Of a stretch of 64,000 bases of DNA, positions 1 to 9,400 are shown piece by piece (positions within the stretch are counted from its first letter, which is position 1; every line of letters starts with the position of its first letter). The notes under the pieces were generated by a model that saw only the letters and a program-made list of their open reading frames with translations, had not been told where the DNA came from and ran no database searches. A program made the translations under genes and the position numbers. The DNA is from UA16 sp002292325 (GTDB lineage Bacteria; Bacteroidota; Bacteroidia; Flavobacteriales_D; Sanyastnellaceae): positions 124,001-188,000 of the forward strand of contig CALSRC010000010.1 in NCBI GenBank assembly GCA_943788645.1. The letters run 5' to 3'.

Positions 1-569
1 AAATCAATGAAAGCTTCGACAATAACCTCTGCCAAGTCCCCCCTTGAACCCTCGAGCGCATAAGCCCATGCCGTTGAAATATCATCCGAAGTCCGGATGA
101 CAGATTGTCCTTTTCCCGAACTGGACATCAGCGGTTTGACGACACAGGGCATTCCCACCGCTTCCACACCAGCCGCGAGCGAATCGTAGGATGTTGCATA
201 CCGGTACGGAGCTGTTTTCAACCCCAACTCTTGTGCTGCGAGATCGCGGATTGCCCGGCGGTTCATTGTGAAGTTCGCTGCACGCGCCGAGGGAACAACC
301 TGGATTCCTTGAGCCTCATAATCGTAAAACCGCTCCGTTCGGATGGACTCCACTTCAGGCACTATAATATCAGGGGAGTGACGCTCCACAACAGCATCAA
401 GCCCCTCTCCGTCGAGCATATTGATGACTTCAAAATCGTCGGCAACTTGCATCGCTGGAGCCCCCGAATAGGAATCCACCGCCACCACTTGCTGACCCAA
501 ACGCTGAAGTGCGATAACCACTTCCTTGCCCAATTCGCCCGACCCGAGCAACAGAATTTTCTTTTGCAT
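1..569 (-). CDS. purT: Formate-dependent phosphoribosylglycinamide formyltransferase (5' part)
   Basis: The first 189 codons are present; the 3' end lies beyond the window edge. PurT makes formyl-GAR from GAR, formate and ATP in purine synthesis, in the cytoplasm, without folate. The reading frame starts MQKKILLLGSGELGKEVV, the Rossmann-like preATP-grasp opening typical of PurT. It continues with INMLDGE, IVPEVESI, TMNRR and the ATP-grasp loop VKPLMSSSGKGQS, all in the expected order. The ATG at 569 fits the family N-terminus. It is divergent from the SulP gene. Identity is clear from these motifs; the C-terminal half cannot be judged. Confidence 0.93.
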   Translation of the reverse strand, partial: MQKKILLLGSGELGKEVVIALQRLGQQVVAVDSYSGAPAMQVADDFEVINMLDGEGLDAVVERHSPDIIVPEVESIRTERFYDYEAQGIQVVPSARAANFTMNRRAIRDLAAQELGLKTAPYRYATSYDSLAAGVEAVGMPCVVKPLMSSSGKGQSVIRTSDDISTAWAYALEGSRGDLAEVIVEAFID

Positions 570-637
570 GCCAGAAAGGTACTATGCATCCTTGTGGATT
601 GGCACTCAATGGTCGCATGAGGCGTTCATTCACTGCC

Positions 638-645
638 TATCTTTG
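638..645 (+). promoter_or_regulatory. Candidate Bacteroidota -7 element for the SulP gene
   Basis: TATCTTTG matches the Bacteroidota -7 consensus TAnnTTTG and lies 27 bases before the SulP ATG at 673, in the purT/SulP divergent gap. No good TTG was found 17-23 bases upstream, so only half of the expected promoter is visible. Confidence 0.4.
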
Positions 646-672
646 CGCCTTTTTTCAATCCAAACCACCCCC

Positions 673-2199
673 ATGCGCATTGCCCTTTTTGACTTCCGAC
701 AAACCGTGGATTACCGCCTTGAAGTATTGAGTGGGTTGACTGTGGCCATGGCCCTGATACCGGAAGCCGTAGCGTTCGCCTTGATTGCTGGGTTGAGTCC
801 TTTGACAGGTCTGTATGCGGCATTTGTGGTTGGACTTGTCGCGAGTGTGCTGGGTGGACGGCCTGGGATGATCAGTGGAGCAACAGGTGCCATTGCCGTG
901 GTCATCGCATCCCTGGCAGCAATAGAGGGCCCTGAATACATTTTTGCGACCGTTATTCTGGCCGGGATTTTCCAACTTGCCGCAGGATTTTTAAAGCTGG
1001 GGAAATTGATGCGTTTGGTGCCACAGCCCGTCATCTTTGGATTCGTAAATGGCCTGGCCATCATCATCGGAGGCAGCCAATTGAGCCAATTCAAAACTGA
1101 AAGCGGCGATTGGCTTCCCATGGGAGAACTCACCACGTTTGGAGCTCTGACATTGCTTGCGATGGCCATCATTGCTTTCTTGCCCAAGCTGACCAAAAAA
1201 ATCCCAGCAGGACTGACCGCCATCTTGGTCATTTTTGGTATCACGGCCGCTTTCGGATTGGACACCAAAACAGTCGGGGATTTGGCGTCTATTTCTGGCG
1301 GTTTTCCACCGTTCCATATTCCCATTGTTCCTTTCAATTTGGAAACCCTCGGCATCATAGCACCGTACGCGGCAATCGTTGCAGGCGTAGGTTTGATTGA
1401 AAGCCTGCTGACCCTGAGTATTTTGGACGAAATCACGGAAACGAGAGGTCATGGGAACCGCGAATGCGTCGCACAGGGTGCAGCCAACATTCTCAGTGGA
1501 TTGTTCAGTGGCATGGGGGGATGTGCTATGATTGGACAAAGTCTCATCAACGTGAGTTCCGGGGCGCGGGCCCGCCTGAGCGGTATTGTGGCTTCCGTCA
1601 TGCTTTTGGTCTTTATTCTGTTTGGTGCACCCATCGTCGAAAAGTTGCCGATGGCTGCGTTGACCGGTCTCATGATCATGGTTGCCATTGGCACCTTTGA
1701 ATGGGCCTCCCTCCGAACCTTTCGACGCATGCCTTGGTCTGATGTGATTATCATGATCCTCGTGACGCTGGTAACGGCCGTCATGCACAACCTGGCCATG
1801 GCAGTGCTGATCGGAGTCATTGTCGCTGCGTTGGTTTTTGCCTGGGACAATGCGGTGCGAATCCGGGCGCGCAAGCACATCGATGAAAACGGATGGAAAC
1901 ATTACGAACTCTACGGCCCCTTATTCTTCGGTTCCACAACCGTGTTTGCTGACAAATTCGATATCGCCAACGACCCAGAGCATGTCGTCCTCAATTTCCA
2001 AGAAAGCCGCGTGGTGGATATGTCAGCTATTGAAGCATTGAACCGGCTGACCGCACGTTACAAATCAGCCGGAAAAACGGTGCATATCCGAGCTTTGAGC
2101 TCGGATTGCCGAGCCATGATGGACAAGGCCGATGCCATCATCGAAGTGAACCACTTCGGTGAAGACCCAACGTATAAACTGGTCCGGGACGTGGATTAA
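673..2199 (+). CDS. SulP family anion transporter (SulP + STAS)
   Basis: A 508-residue inner-membrane protein. The N-terminal part has many hydrophobic helices, with the family-typical VAMALIPEAVAFALIAGL and GLYAAF near residues 25-55. The C-terminal ~100 residues form a STAS domain (VVLNFQESRVVDMSAIEALNRL). Family members exchange or import sulfate, bicarbonate or other anions; the substrate cannot be read from sequence. The ATG at 673 is chosen because upstream in-frame codons encode no membrane or family sequence and would overlap the purT start. No carbonic anhydrase or sulfate assimilation gene is adjacent, so bicarbonate versus sulfate is open. Confidence 0.9.
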   Translation: MRIALFDFRQTVDYRLEVLSGLTVAMALIPEAVAFALIAGLSPLTGLYAAFVVGLVASVLGGRPGMISGATGAIAVVIASLAAIEGPEYIFATVILAGIFQLAAGFLKLGKLMRLVPQPVIFGFVNGLAIIIGGSQLSQFKTESGDWLPMGELTTFGALTLLAMAIIAFLPKLTKKIPAGLTAILVIFGITAAFGLDTKTVGDLASISGGFPPFHIPIVPFNLETLGIIAPYAAIVAGVGLIESLLTLSILDEITETRGHGNRECVAQGAANILSGLFSGMGGCAMIGQSLINVSSGARARLSGIVASVMLLVFILFGAPIVEKLPMAALTGLMIMVAIGTFEWASLRTFRRMPWSDVIIMILVTLVTAVMHNLAMAVLIGVIVAALVFAWDNAVRIRARKHIDENGWKHYELYGPLFFGSTTVFADKFDIANDPEHVVLNFQESRVVDMSAIEALNRLTARYKSAGKTVHIRALSSDCRAMMDKADAIIEVNHFGEDPTYKLVRDVD

Positions 2200-2334
2200 A
2201 GGGGAGCTGAGGAATTTCACGGTTGCCGCTCGGATGGAACGCAATCCATGGACTTCGTCATTCTGGTTTCATGAGCAACCTTTCCCTCCAATCGCTTGTT
2301 TTTGTTTACATTAGACAACGAGCTCAAAACCGAA

Positions 2335-3246
2335 ATGTCCTGTCGTTTTCTCCTTTTCGCACTTGCCTTAGCGGTGGTCACTTGGTCCGGCTGTAAACCG
2401 GAAGAATTCGTGTATCCCGATAACCCGGTTCCGCCGTATGACGAAATCTCAACCATCCTCGTTCAGAATTATGTCAACCGGATGTACATCGATCTCATTG
2501 GACGCGAGCCAACGGATGATGAAATGGACCGTGACGTTTTGCTCTTGGAGAACGATACGTTAAGCGCAGAAGTCCGATTGGCCGTAATCAATACGCTGGT
2601 GACTGGCATGGACTCGCTTGACGGCACAACCTATCGAACGCTGTATCACGAGAAACTTTATACAGACCTCAAGGCACGCTTCCTTGAAGGGGCTTCCGAT
2701 GCCATCCTGAATGAACGGTACGGAATTGCACGTGGCATGGCCGTCAACGACAGCCTGAATGGCAATTGGGCTGGCTATGCACTGAATCAGGCACAAGCCG
2801 AGCGGTATCTGGCCGTGCTCGAATGTCCGGTCGATATGGAATTCCAGGAAATCGATGTACGCGATGCTTGCCAGCGGATGATGTGGAATGGCGTATACGA
2901 TCAAATCAACATGAACAGCTTCAATTTTGTCAATGCTACGTTTGACGACGTGTATCAGCGGTTCCCAACGCAAGCTGAATTTGATGTTTCCTACGACATC
3001 ATCGAGTACAACCAACCCAACCTGTTGTTCGGCATGTCGGCAAATGACAAACCGAGTTACATTCACGCCGTCGTGTGGAATCCCGAATGGGATGAAGGCA
3101 TGGTGCGCTGGCAATTCCGAAGCTTTCTTGCGCGTGACCCTTCCGATGCAGAAGTCCTTGAAGCGACGACTGAATTCCTGCTCAATCTGCAAACGGCCGA
3201 CATTCAACGTTACATCCTACAATCTGATGAATATGCTGGTTTCTAG
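2335..3246 (+). CDS. Lipoprotein resembling DUF1549/DUF1553 (PSD1-type) proteins
   Basis: A 303-residue predicted lipoprotein. The signal peptide begins MSCRFLLFALALAVV and ends in a lipobox with Cys at WSGC. Near residue 40 the stretch YVNRMYIDLIGREPTDDE resembles the opening of DUF1549 (x-x-R-x-Y-x-D-L-x-G-R-x-P-T). The C-terminal part, with FLARDPSDAEV and LQSDEYAGF, resembles the end of DUF1553-type proteins (R-x-P-T/S-x-x-E .. L-x-S-x-E-F). It is much shorter than planctomycete homologues, so the relationship is inferred from motifs. It is the first of seven genes that overlap one another, and its 3' end overlaps the next gene by 20 bases. ATG 2335 is preferred over an in-frame start at 2296 because it gives a proper signal peptide. 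Confidence 0.6.
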   Translation: MSCRFLLFALALAVVTWSGCKPEEFVYPDNPVPPYDEISTILVQNYVNRMYIDLIGREPTDDEMDRDVLLLENDTLSAEVRLAVINTLVTGMDSLDGTTYRTLYHEKLYTDLKARFLEGASDAILNERYGIARGMAVNDSLNGNWAGYALNQAQAERYLAVLECPVDMEFQEIDVRDACQRMMWNGVYDQINMNSFNFVNATFDDVYQRFPTQAEFDVSYDIIEYNQPNLLFGMSANDKPSYIHAVVWNPEWDEGMVRWQFRSFLARDPSDAEVLEATTEFLLNLQTADIQRYILQSDEYAGF

Positions 3247-3736
3247 CCGCACGCAAACGGGGTATATGACGCTGATTGTGTTGCTCCTCTTGGCTGCCGG
3301 CTGCCGACCCGAGCCAGACGTGTCATTTGAATTGCAAGGCCTTGAAGTGACGCCGGGCTTTGCCACCAAAGACCGCCTGAAAACGAATGAGCAGTGGGTT
3401 GCCATTGTGCACACGAATTTATTTCAAGCCGGCATGCCTGCGAACGACCTATACAACGCGGCGCGTGTTTTTGAGTCCATCGGAGATCAAAGCATCGCGA
3501 GGGAAGTCCTTCTCAGCAACTTCTTCAACCAGCCTGACCTCGAACTGCAGACACGCGAGGAAATGCTGGATGACCTGGACGCGTTCATCGACGAAACGTA
3601 TTTGCGGTTTTACACGCGCTTTCCAACGCAGGCGGAACGAACGTTTGTCCGTGAATTTGTTCTGAACAATCCCGGCATGACGCCAGAATTGGTTTACATG
3701 TCCTTCTCGTTATCTGACGAATACCGTTACTACTGA
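3227..3736 (+). CDS. Small lipoprotein, paralogous in its C-terminus to the previous gene
   Basis: About 169 residues, with a lipoprotein signal (LIVLLLLAAGC, Cys followed by RPEP). The C-terminal region, YLRFYTRFPTQAER .. FSLSDEYRYY, repeats the pattern seen in the preceding gene (VYQRFPTQAEF and LQSDEYAGF), so the two look like divergent products of one family. Possible starts are ATG 3227, 3233 or 3266; 3227 keeps an Arg before the hydrophobic core. It overlaps the upstream gene by 20 bases and the downstream ATG by one (TGATG), which suggests translational coupling. Its role is unknown. A contribution to an envelope complex with the DUF1501-type protein is inferred from gene order only. 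Confidence 0.7.
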   Translation: MNMLVSSRTQTGYMTLIVLLLLAAGCRPEPDVSFELQGLEVTPGFATKDRLKTNEQWVAIVHTNLFQAGMPANDLYNAARVFESIGDQSIAREVLLSNFFNQPDLELQTREEMLDDLDAFIDETYLRFYTRFPTQAERTFVREFVLNNPGMTPELVYMSFSLSDEYRYY

Positions 3737-5079
3737 TGAAAAAGACAACGACCCGAAGGGACTTTATCAAGAAGACTGGCCTCGCAGCTGCGGGCATTTC
3801 TTTTGCTCCGTACATTTTGCCGAGCGGCCGCTTGTTCGCTCCCACAGGGAATCGCTCGTCTGAGCACGTGGTGATGGTTGCCTTCGCCGGTGGGGTGCGT
3901 CAGCAAGAATCGGTCCTGAAGCGCTACCTCGACGACAGCCAAGGCGAACCCTATCCGGGAAATATCATGTACAATATGTTTTCGGGTGCAGCACCTGAAA
4001 ACAAGATTGTCTATGGCACAGGAACGGGTGGTTTGAATCCCATCCCCGCGATTCTTTCCAATTCATTGGAATCGCAAGGCACTGTGTTCAAAGAGGTCAC
4101 AGCCTTGAGTGCGGGTCATTTTGGCGGGCTCAACAGCCTGGTTCAAGGATCGACCACAACGACACAAGGACTGAAGCAACGCCCAATCAACCCTACCATT
4201 TTTGAGTATTTGCGCCGCCACGGGGGCTATTCAGCCACGGATGCTTGGTTTGTAGGCAACGGAATTGGAAATTCAACTCCACTCCTGAATCACAGCGCCC
4301 ATCCCGATTACGGGGCGGAATACGCGGGTAATTTTTTCGCGCCTACGGTGACCTTCAGCGACATCGGAGCCCAATTCATGGCCGATGCGAAGATTTACCA
4401 CCCCGAAAACGAACTCGCTCCAATGTATAAACTGCAAACCTTCTTGGATTTGCAATTTCAGGCATTGACCTCAGCTGGCGGTTCCATCGGAAATTCTGAA
4501 GATGAAAAGCAAAACATCAAAGCATTCATGGAAGCGATGTACGCGAAAGTCGCTGCAGGTACATTGGACTTGCCTCCGGTGACAGACAACGGTGATTTGT
4601 ACACGATGGCCTTCGCGGTAGAGGTTTTAAAATGGTTCAAACCCGCCTTCATGATGGTCAACCTGAGCGCGGTGGATTCCTGTCACTCTAACTTTTCAGG
4701 ATACCTTGGAGCCTTGCACCGTGCAGACCATGCTGTCGGACACCTGTGGAATAAAATCCAAACCGACATCCCTGAAATGTCTGGTCAAACGACTTTGCTG
4801 TGCACCCCAGAATGCGGTCGAAACCTCCAGCCCAATAACATCCTGGATCAAAACGATTGGCTCTCCTATGATCACAGCGACACCAATTCATTGCGCGTTT
4901 GGACGCTCCTTGCTGGACCATCCATTCCAGCTGGACTTTCAATCGGCAGCGAGAACAATCCGGTCGGACTGGTATCCGATACCATGATGACGGTGGCGGA
5001 TTTATTGGGCGTTCAGCCCGAAGTGCAAGCCGCCGGCATGACGGCCAATGGAACGACAAGTTTATTGAACCAATTATGA
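3736..5079 (+). CDS. Tat-exported DUF1501-type protein
   Basis: A 447-residue protein starting with a twin-arginine signal (TTRRDFIKKTGLAAAGISFAP). The mature part has HVVMVAFAGGVRQQESV, ALSAGHFGGLNS, LLNHSAHPDY and DSCHSNFSGYLGALHRADHA, then LLCTPECGRNLQPN near the C-terminus. This pattern resembles DUF1501, an alkaline-phosphatase-superfamily-like family that in Planctomycetes lies beside DUF1549/DUF1553 genes. Metal-binding Asp/His candidates are visible, but the catalytic set was not verified. The stop overlaps the next start (ATGA). Export in folded form by Tat suggests a cofactor or metal centre. The substrate is unknown. Confidence 0.7.
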   Translation: MKKTTTRRDFIKKTGLAAAGISFAPYILPSGRLFAPTGNRSSEHVVMVAFAGGVRQQESVLKRYLDDSQGEPYPGNIMYNMFSGAAPENKIVYGTGTGGLNPIPAILSNSLESQGTVFKEVTALSAGHFGGLNSLVQGSTTTTQGLKQRPINPTIFEYLRRHGGYSATDAWFVGNGIGNSTPLLNHSAHPDYGAEYAGNFFAPTVTFSDIGAQFMADAKIYHPENELAPMYKLQTFLDLQFQALTSAGGSIGNSEDEKQNIKAFMEAMYAKVAAGTLDLPPVTDNGDLYTMAFAVEVLKWFKPAFMMVNLSAVDSCHSNFSGYLGALHRADHAVGHLWNKIQTDIPEMSGQTTLLCTPECGRNLQPNNILDQNDWLSYDHSDTNSLRVWTLLAGPSIPAGLSIGSENNPVGLVSDTMMTVADLLGVQPEVQAAGMTANGTTSLLNQL

Positions 5080-6032
5080 GTGTTCACCATCCACATCGCC
5101 GCTTGACCCGCACCTTCATGGTCTTGGTATCAGGCCTTGCACTGCTTCAATGCAGACCCGATCCGATGCCCAATCCATACGACGATGTTGACGAAGTGGA
5201 AACCGTTATCGATGCCACGGCGCCCATTCCAGAGGGAACGTTTGCATGGCTTCACGACCGCATGTTCCAGCCCACCTGTGCCAATTCCGGATGCCATGAC
5301 GGGACGTTTGAGCCTGATTTTCGCACCATCAATTCTGCCTGGAACACCTTGGTTTGGCATCCTGTCATTTCGAATGATGCCGCGGGAAGTTTTGAATTCC
5401 GGGTCGTACCTGAGAGCATATCCAGCAGTTTGCTGATTGAACGATTGACAACGTTCATTCCCAATACCTCGGGCATGATGCCTTTGTCTGTGGACCCGGA
5501 ATCGGATTGGAACGAAAACAAGGCTGCATACCTCCAAGCATTGGAAACCTGGATCGAAAACGGCGCACTCGATGTCAATGGCAATGAACCAGTTGTGGGT
5601 GATCTTTCCCCGCAAATCACAGGCTTCGGTGGCTTCGCTTCGGGCAGCTTGGAAGAACCGTACCTGCGCAATCCAGAGGCCAATTACCGGCTTGAAGTCG
5701 AGGCTGCACCCGTGGATCTATGGTTCGCCATCGACGACGACTCAACACCGCTCGATGCGCTCGTGGCTGGATTGCACTTGGCCGCTTCTCCCGACAGTCT
5801 GACCTTCGCCCCAGCTGTGGAAATGGACCAGCCTTTCACATTTGATGCGGCCAATTTCTTCGGTGGTACCAGTACATACAGCCACCGGGTGACCATCGAT
5901 TTGACGGGATTCCCTTCCGAGAGCACTTGGTACCTTCAGGCCACGGTGGACGACGGCACCAATGCCATTGCCATTCCCGGGCCGGGCAGCCAACCGTATT
6001 TGATTCCACTCTACTCCATTTACATTCCATGA
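5076..6032 (+). CDS. Lipoprotein with a c-type cytochrome-like CX4CH motif
   Basis: A 318-residue protein with a lipoprotein signal (FMVLVSGLALLQC). Just after it, around residues 65-75, is FQPTCANSGCHDGTF. This is the opening of the cytochrome-c-like domain often found in Bacteroidota and planctomycete surface lipoproteins. The spacing is CX4CH, as in some multihaem cytochromes, rather than CX2CH. GMMPLSVDPESDW about 65 residues later offers a possible distal Met ligand. The C-terminal half is beta-rich, without known motifs. It overlaps both neighbours by ATGA. In planctomycetes PSCyt1 cytochrome domains occur with DUF1549/DUF1553, which matches the upstream genes. Haem attachment is inferred, not shown. 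Confidence 0.65.
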   Translation: MSVHHPHRRLTRTFMVLVSGLALLQCRPDPMPNPYDDVDEVETVIDATAPIPEGTFAWLHDRMFQPTCANSGCHDGTFEPDFRTINSAWNTLVWHPVISNDAAGSFEFRVVPESISSSLLIERLTTFIPNTSGMMPLSVDPESDWNENKAAYLQALETWIENGALDVNGNEPVVGDLSPQITGFGGFASGSLEEPYLRNPEANYRLEVEAAPVDLWFAIDDDSTPLDALVAGLHLAASPDSLTFAPAVEMDQPFTFDAANFFGGTSTYSHRVTIDLTGFPSESTWYLQATVDDGTNAIAIPGPGSQPYLIPLYSIYIP

Positions 6033-6487
6033 TCAACAGGAATTTTCATCGGATTTGGTTCGCAGCGATGGCTGTAGCATTGCTGTTTTCATGCAAACCG
6101 GAGGAGCCCGCCCCTGTCGCTCCAGAAATTTCCATCTTGGAAGTCACTCCTACAATGGTCGGAGCCTATGAGCACCCCATCGAAGTGACGTTGTACTACC
6201 GCGATGCGCAGGGCGACATTGGAGAAGCTGATCCCGACTCCGCCTCCTTGCGCGTGAGGGATTCGCGCCTGAACGCCGACGATTGGTATCACGTGCCACC
6301 CTTGACACCCAATCAAATGGAGCTCAGTATAGAAGGCGACTTTTTGGTGCAAATCCCACCGCTGTTTCTCTTGGGCAATGGCGACCAAGAAACCACCACA
6401 TTGAGCTTTCAATTGTACGATCGCGCCGGCAATGCATCAAACGAAGTGACCTCAGAAACCATTCTCATTTTAGACACCTTGCGATGA
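6029..6487 (+). CDS. Small Ig-like lipoprotein
   Basis: 152 residues with a lipoprotein signal (AAMAVALLFSC). The mature part reads like a single Ig/cadherin-type beta-sandwich, with a DAQGDIGEADPDSA segment that could bind calcium and a C-terminal YDRAGNASNEVTSETI strand. No enzyme motif is visible. The start codon overlaps the previous stop as ATGA and the stop overlaps the next start in the same way, so it is translated as part of the operon. A structural or docking role at the cell surface is a guess. Confidence 0.75.
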   Translation: MINRNFHRIWFAAMAVALLFSCKPEEPAPVAPEISILEVTPTMVGAYEHPIEVTLYYRDAQGDIGEADPDSASLRVRDSRLNADDWYHVPPLTPNQMELSIEGDFLVQIPPLFLLGNGDQETTTLSFQLYDRAGNASNEVTSETILILDTLR

Positions 6488-9400
6488 AACGACTGCTGTT
6501 GTTCGCGGTGTGTTGCGCGATGGCGATCCCAACGGGTTGGAGCCAAGCCGAATACGTCATGGACAATTTGGTCGTATCCGACTGCACAGGTCAACTGGTC
6601 GATTCGGGCGACGGAGAAGAATACAGTTCCAACGAGAACATCGTCTTTGCCGTGGAACTGGAAAGTGGCATTCCCATCTTAGTCAATTTTCTTTCTTCGG
6701 TGTGCATCGAAGAGGATTTCGATTTTCTCACCGTATGGGATGGCTTAGCTGGCTCGGGCAACCTGCTGGCGACCATCACCGGCACGGGATTCGTTCCCGC
6801 CTCTCTAACAGCCAATTCGGGTACGGTAACCTTCGTTTTTACATCAGATAATAGCCTGAATCTCTGCGGATTTGAACTGGAGTGGATTGGACAAGCTCCC
6901 GTCCCCGTGCCTCCATCGATCGTGCCGGAAGCATGGCCGGATTGCGGAGCCACATCCCTCACCTTTTTATTCAACGAACCGGTCGGTTGCGCGGATGTTG
7001 CGCTGGACTCGCTGGAGGTACTAGCCGGGCCGGAGGAGGCTTGGAACATTGCCGATGCGGTTCTCAATTGCGACGGGGACAGCGCCGTGGGGCTGACGGT
7101 GCCTTTCACAGAGGCGATGACAGGCAATTGCAGTTGGGAACTTATGGTTCCGTTGGGAATGCGCGATGCATGCGATTCACTGCATGTGTTTGAAGTCCCC
7201 TTTTCGGCGAGCCTCGCAGCCTGTCCCATTCAAGGAACTTGGACCATCGAAGGCACCGAATGCATTGGCGAATGTGTGAACGTATTTTGGCAGCCAGCGG
7301 GGTGTTTGGAGCATCTGATTCAGTGGAGTGTTGGATCAACCGGTACGCCCATCCCTTCAAACGAATTACCTGACGGCGTTGCTGCGGGCATCTCAGTTTG
7401 TTTTCAGGATGCTGATTCCGTCACGTTGGAATTGATGGTCGAACAGCCTCTAAATGGATTGAACGAAACGCTGATGATTGCAGTTGCAGCACAATCCATT
7501 GTCTTCGGCAGCCTGTTGGAGGAACCGATCTGCAGCGCGAGTGGAGATGTGGAATTGATCGTCAATCCGAGCGGAGGAACATGGGATGGGCCCACCTATT
7601 TAGAAGACGAAACTTGGTGGTTAGACGCCGGTACAGCCGGTATATCAGCCGCATCAAATGGCACCAATCCACCCGTTCAACCCTTGACCTATACAACTGC
7701 AGAAGGCTGCACGCTCGATACCGTGATCTCCATGCAATACGTCGAAGCAGGGTTGGACTTGAGTACCTGCTTGGGGGGTGATCCCGTTGCGCTCATGGGC
7801 GCCTCCAACCTTCCTGCAACTTGGCTTGGATACAGCACTCCAGCCGGCCTATTCACTCCGGATTCCATGGGTGTTTTTGAATTGATTTACGCCTCAGGCG
7901 GGTGCGCTGACACGATCGAAGTGGAAGTGGTCCCCGACCAGCCACCCGTTGATCTTGGAAACATCTGTCAAACAGCGGGTTGGCAGCAATTCCCTGCGAT
8001 GAATGCCATTGGATACTGGACGGGACCCGGAGCAAATGAAGAGGGGTTTGAACCGGAATCCATTGCACCGGGTCCCACCACGTGGCTTTACCAATTGGTG
8101 GGATGCAATCAACTCGCGGAGGCCAACATCCTGGCCATTGATATCGGTGTGGAATCCTTCACGAGTTGCCCCGAACAAGCCCCATTTTTTCCTGCTCCAG
8201 ATGCAGCCCCTGTGGGCGGCAGTTGGACGGGGCCTGGAATCGCCACCAATGGATGGTTCAATCCCGGAAATGCCCCCGAAGGATGGGGACAGACACTGGT
8301 TTACACCGCTTCGAATGGCTGCCCCGACACGTTAATCGCCCACAACATCACCACAGACGTTGCCTCTGTATTTGAAACTTGCGATGGTGCTCCTTCGGTA
8401 GATCTGCATGACGCAACCATCTCCGCAGTCCCTTGGTGTGGGACATGGAACGGGGATTGGCCCGGTGCTGGAATTACCCCTGTCGTGGCCGGTGCCGGAT
8501 CAAGCGTAGGCCTGAGCGTGAGTTCCTGGTGCGATTGGAGCCTGCACCCCGATGAAGTACCACCGGGTCTTTATACATTGACCTTCACTGCCAATACGTG
8601 CTCGGACGCGCTGCAACTCGAGGTTTTCCCCTCAGAACTCAACTTGGAACCGGTAGTCGTATGCAGCGATGCTGAACCTTTGGACTTGGCGGATGAAGAT
8701 TGGCCCATGGGTGGATGGTGGAACGGAAGCGGCGTGAATGGAACGACCGGTGTGCTCACGCCCAGTGCCGCAACGTCAGGCTGGCAAGACGTGAGTTGGA
8801 CGGCACCTGGGGGATGCGTTGACGATGTTCAAGTCAACGTTGAAGCATGGCAACAAGCGGCATTCAATGGTTTGGAATCCATTTGGTGCTACCAGGACCA
8901 GGCATGGGATCCAAATCTTTTTCCCGCCACGGGAACCTCATGGACCTTGGATGACGAGCCGATGACTGACCTGTGGATATCCAGCCTTGACACAGGATTG
9001 CATACGTTGACAATCCAGTGGAACGGAGCGGCGTGTTTGTCCGAAGACACGGTCACCTTTGCGATGCTTCCACCGTTGAGTGTTTCGCTGAGTGTCAACG
9101 ACTCAACCCTGTGCCCGGGCACAGCGACCACGGCTCAAGCAGAGGCATGGGGCGGTCGGTTACCCGATGTTTTACCAACCTGGTCTTGGTCAAATGATGG
9201 ATTTGAAATTGCAACGACAACGTACGTAAGCGACTCCAGTGGATATTTGGTGGTCACGGCCATGGACGGATGTTCAGATCCAGTGCAAGATTCCGTCTGG
9301 ATTGAAGCCATTCCCGCTGCTGTCTATGCCCTGGAATTGGGCGATACGCTGTGCTTTGGAGCTCCTTCAAGCGTGTTATTTACCTCCAGCACGCCCGGTT

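Noticed and set aside
526..672. N-terminal extension of the SulP protein
   Set aside because: The added residues are not membrane- or family-like and would overlap purT.
991..1902. A 303-codon minus-strand ORF inside the SulP gene
   Set aside because: Antisense shadow of transmembrane codons; rich in Asn/His/Gln with no recognisable features.
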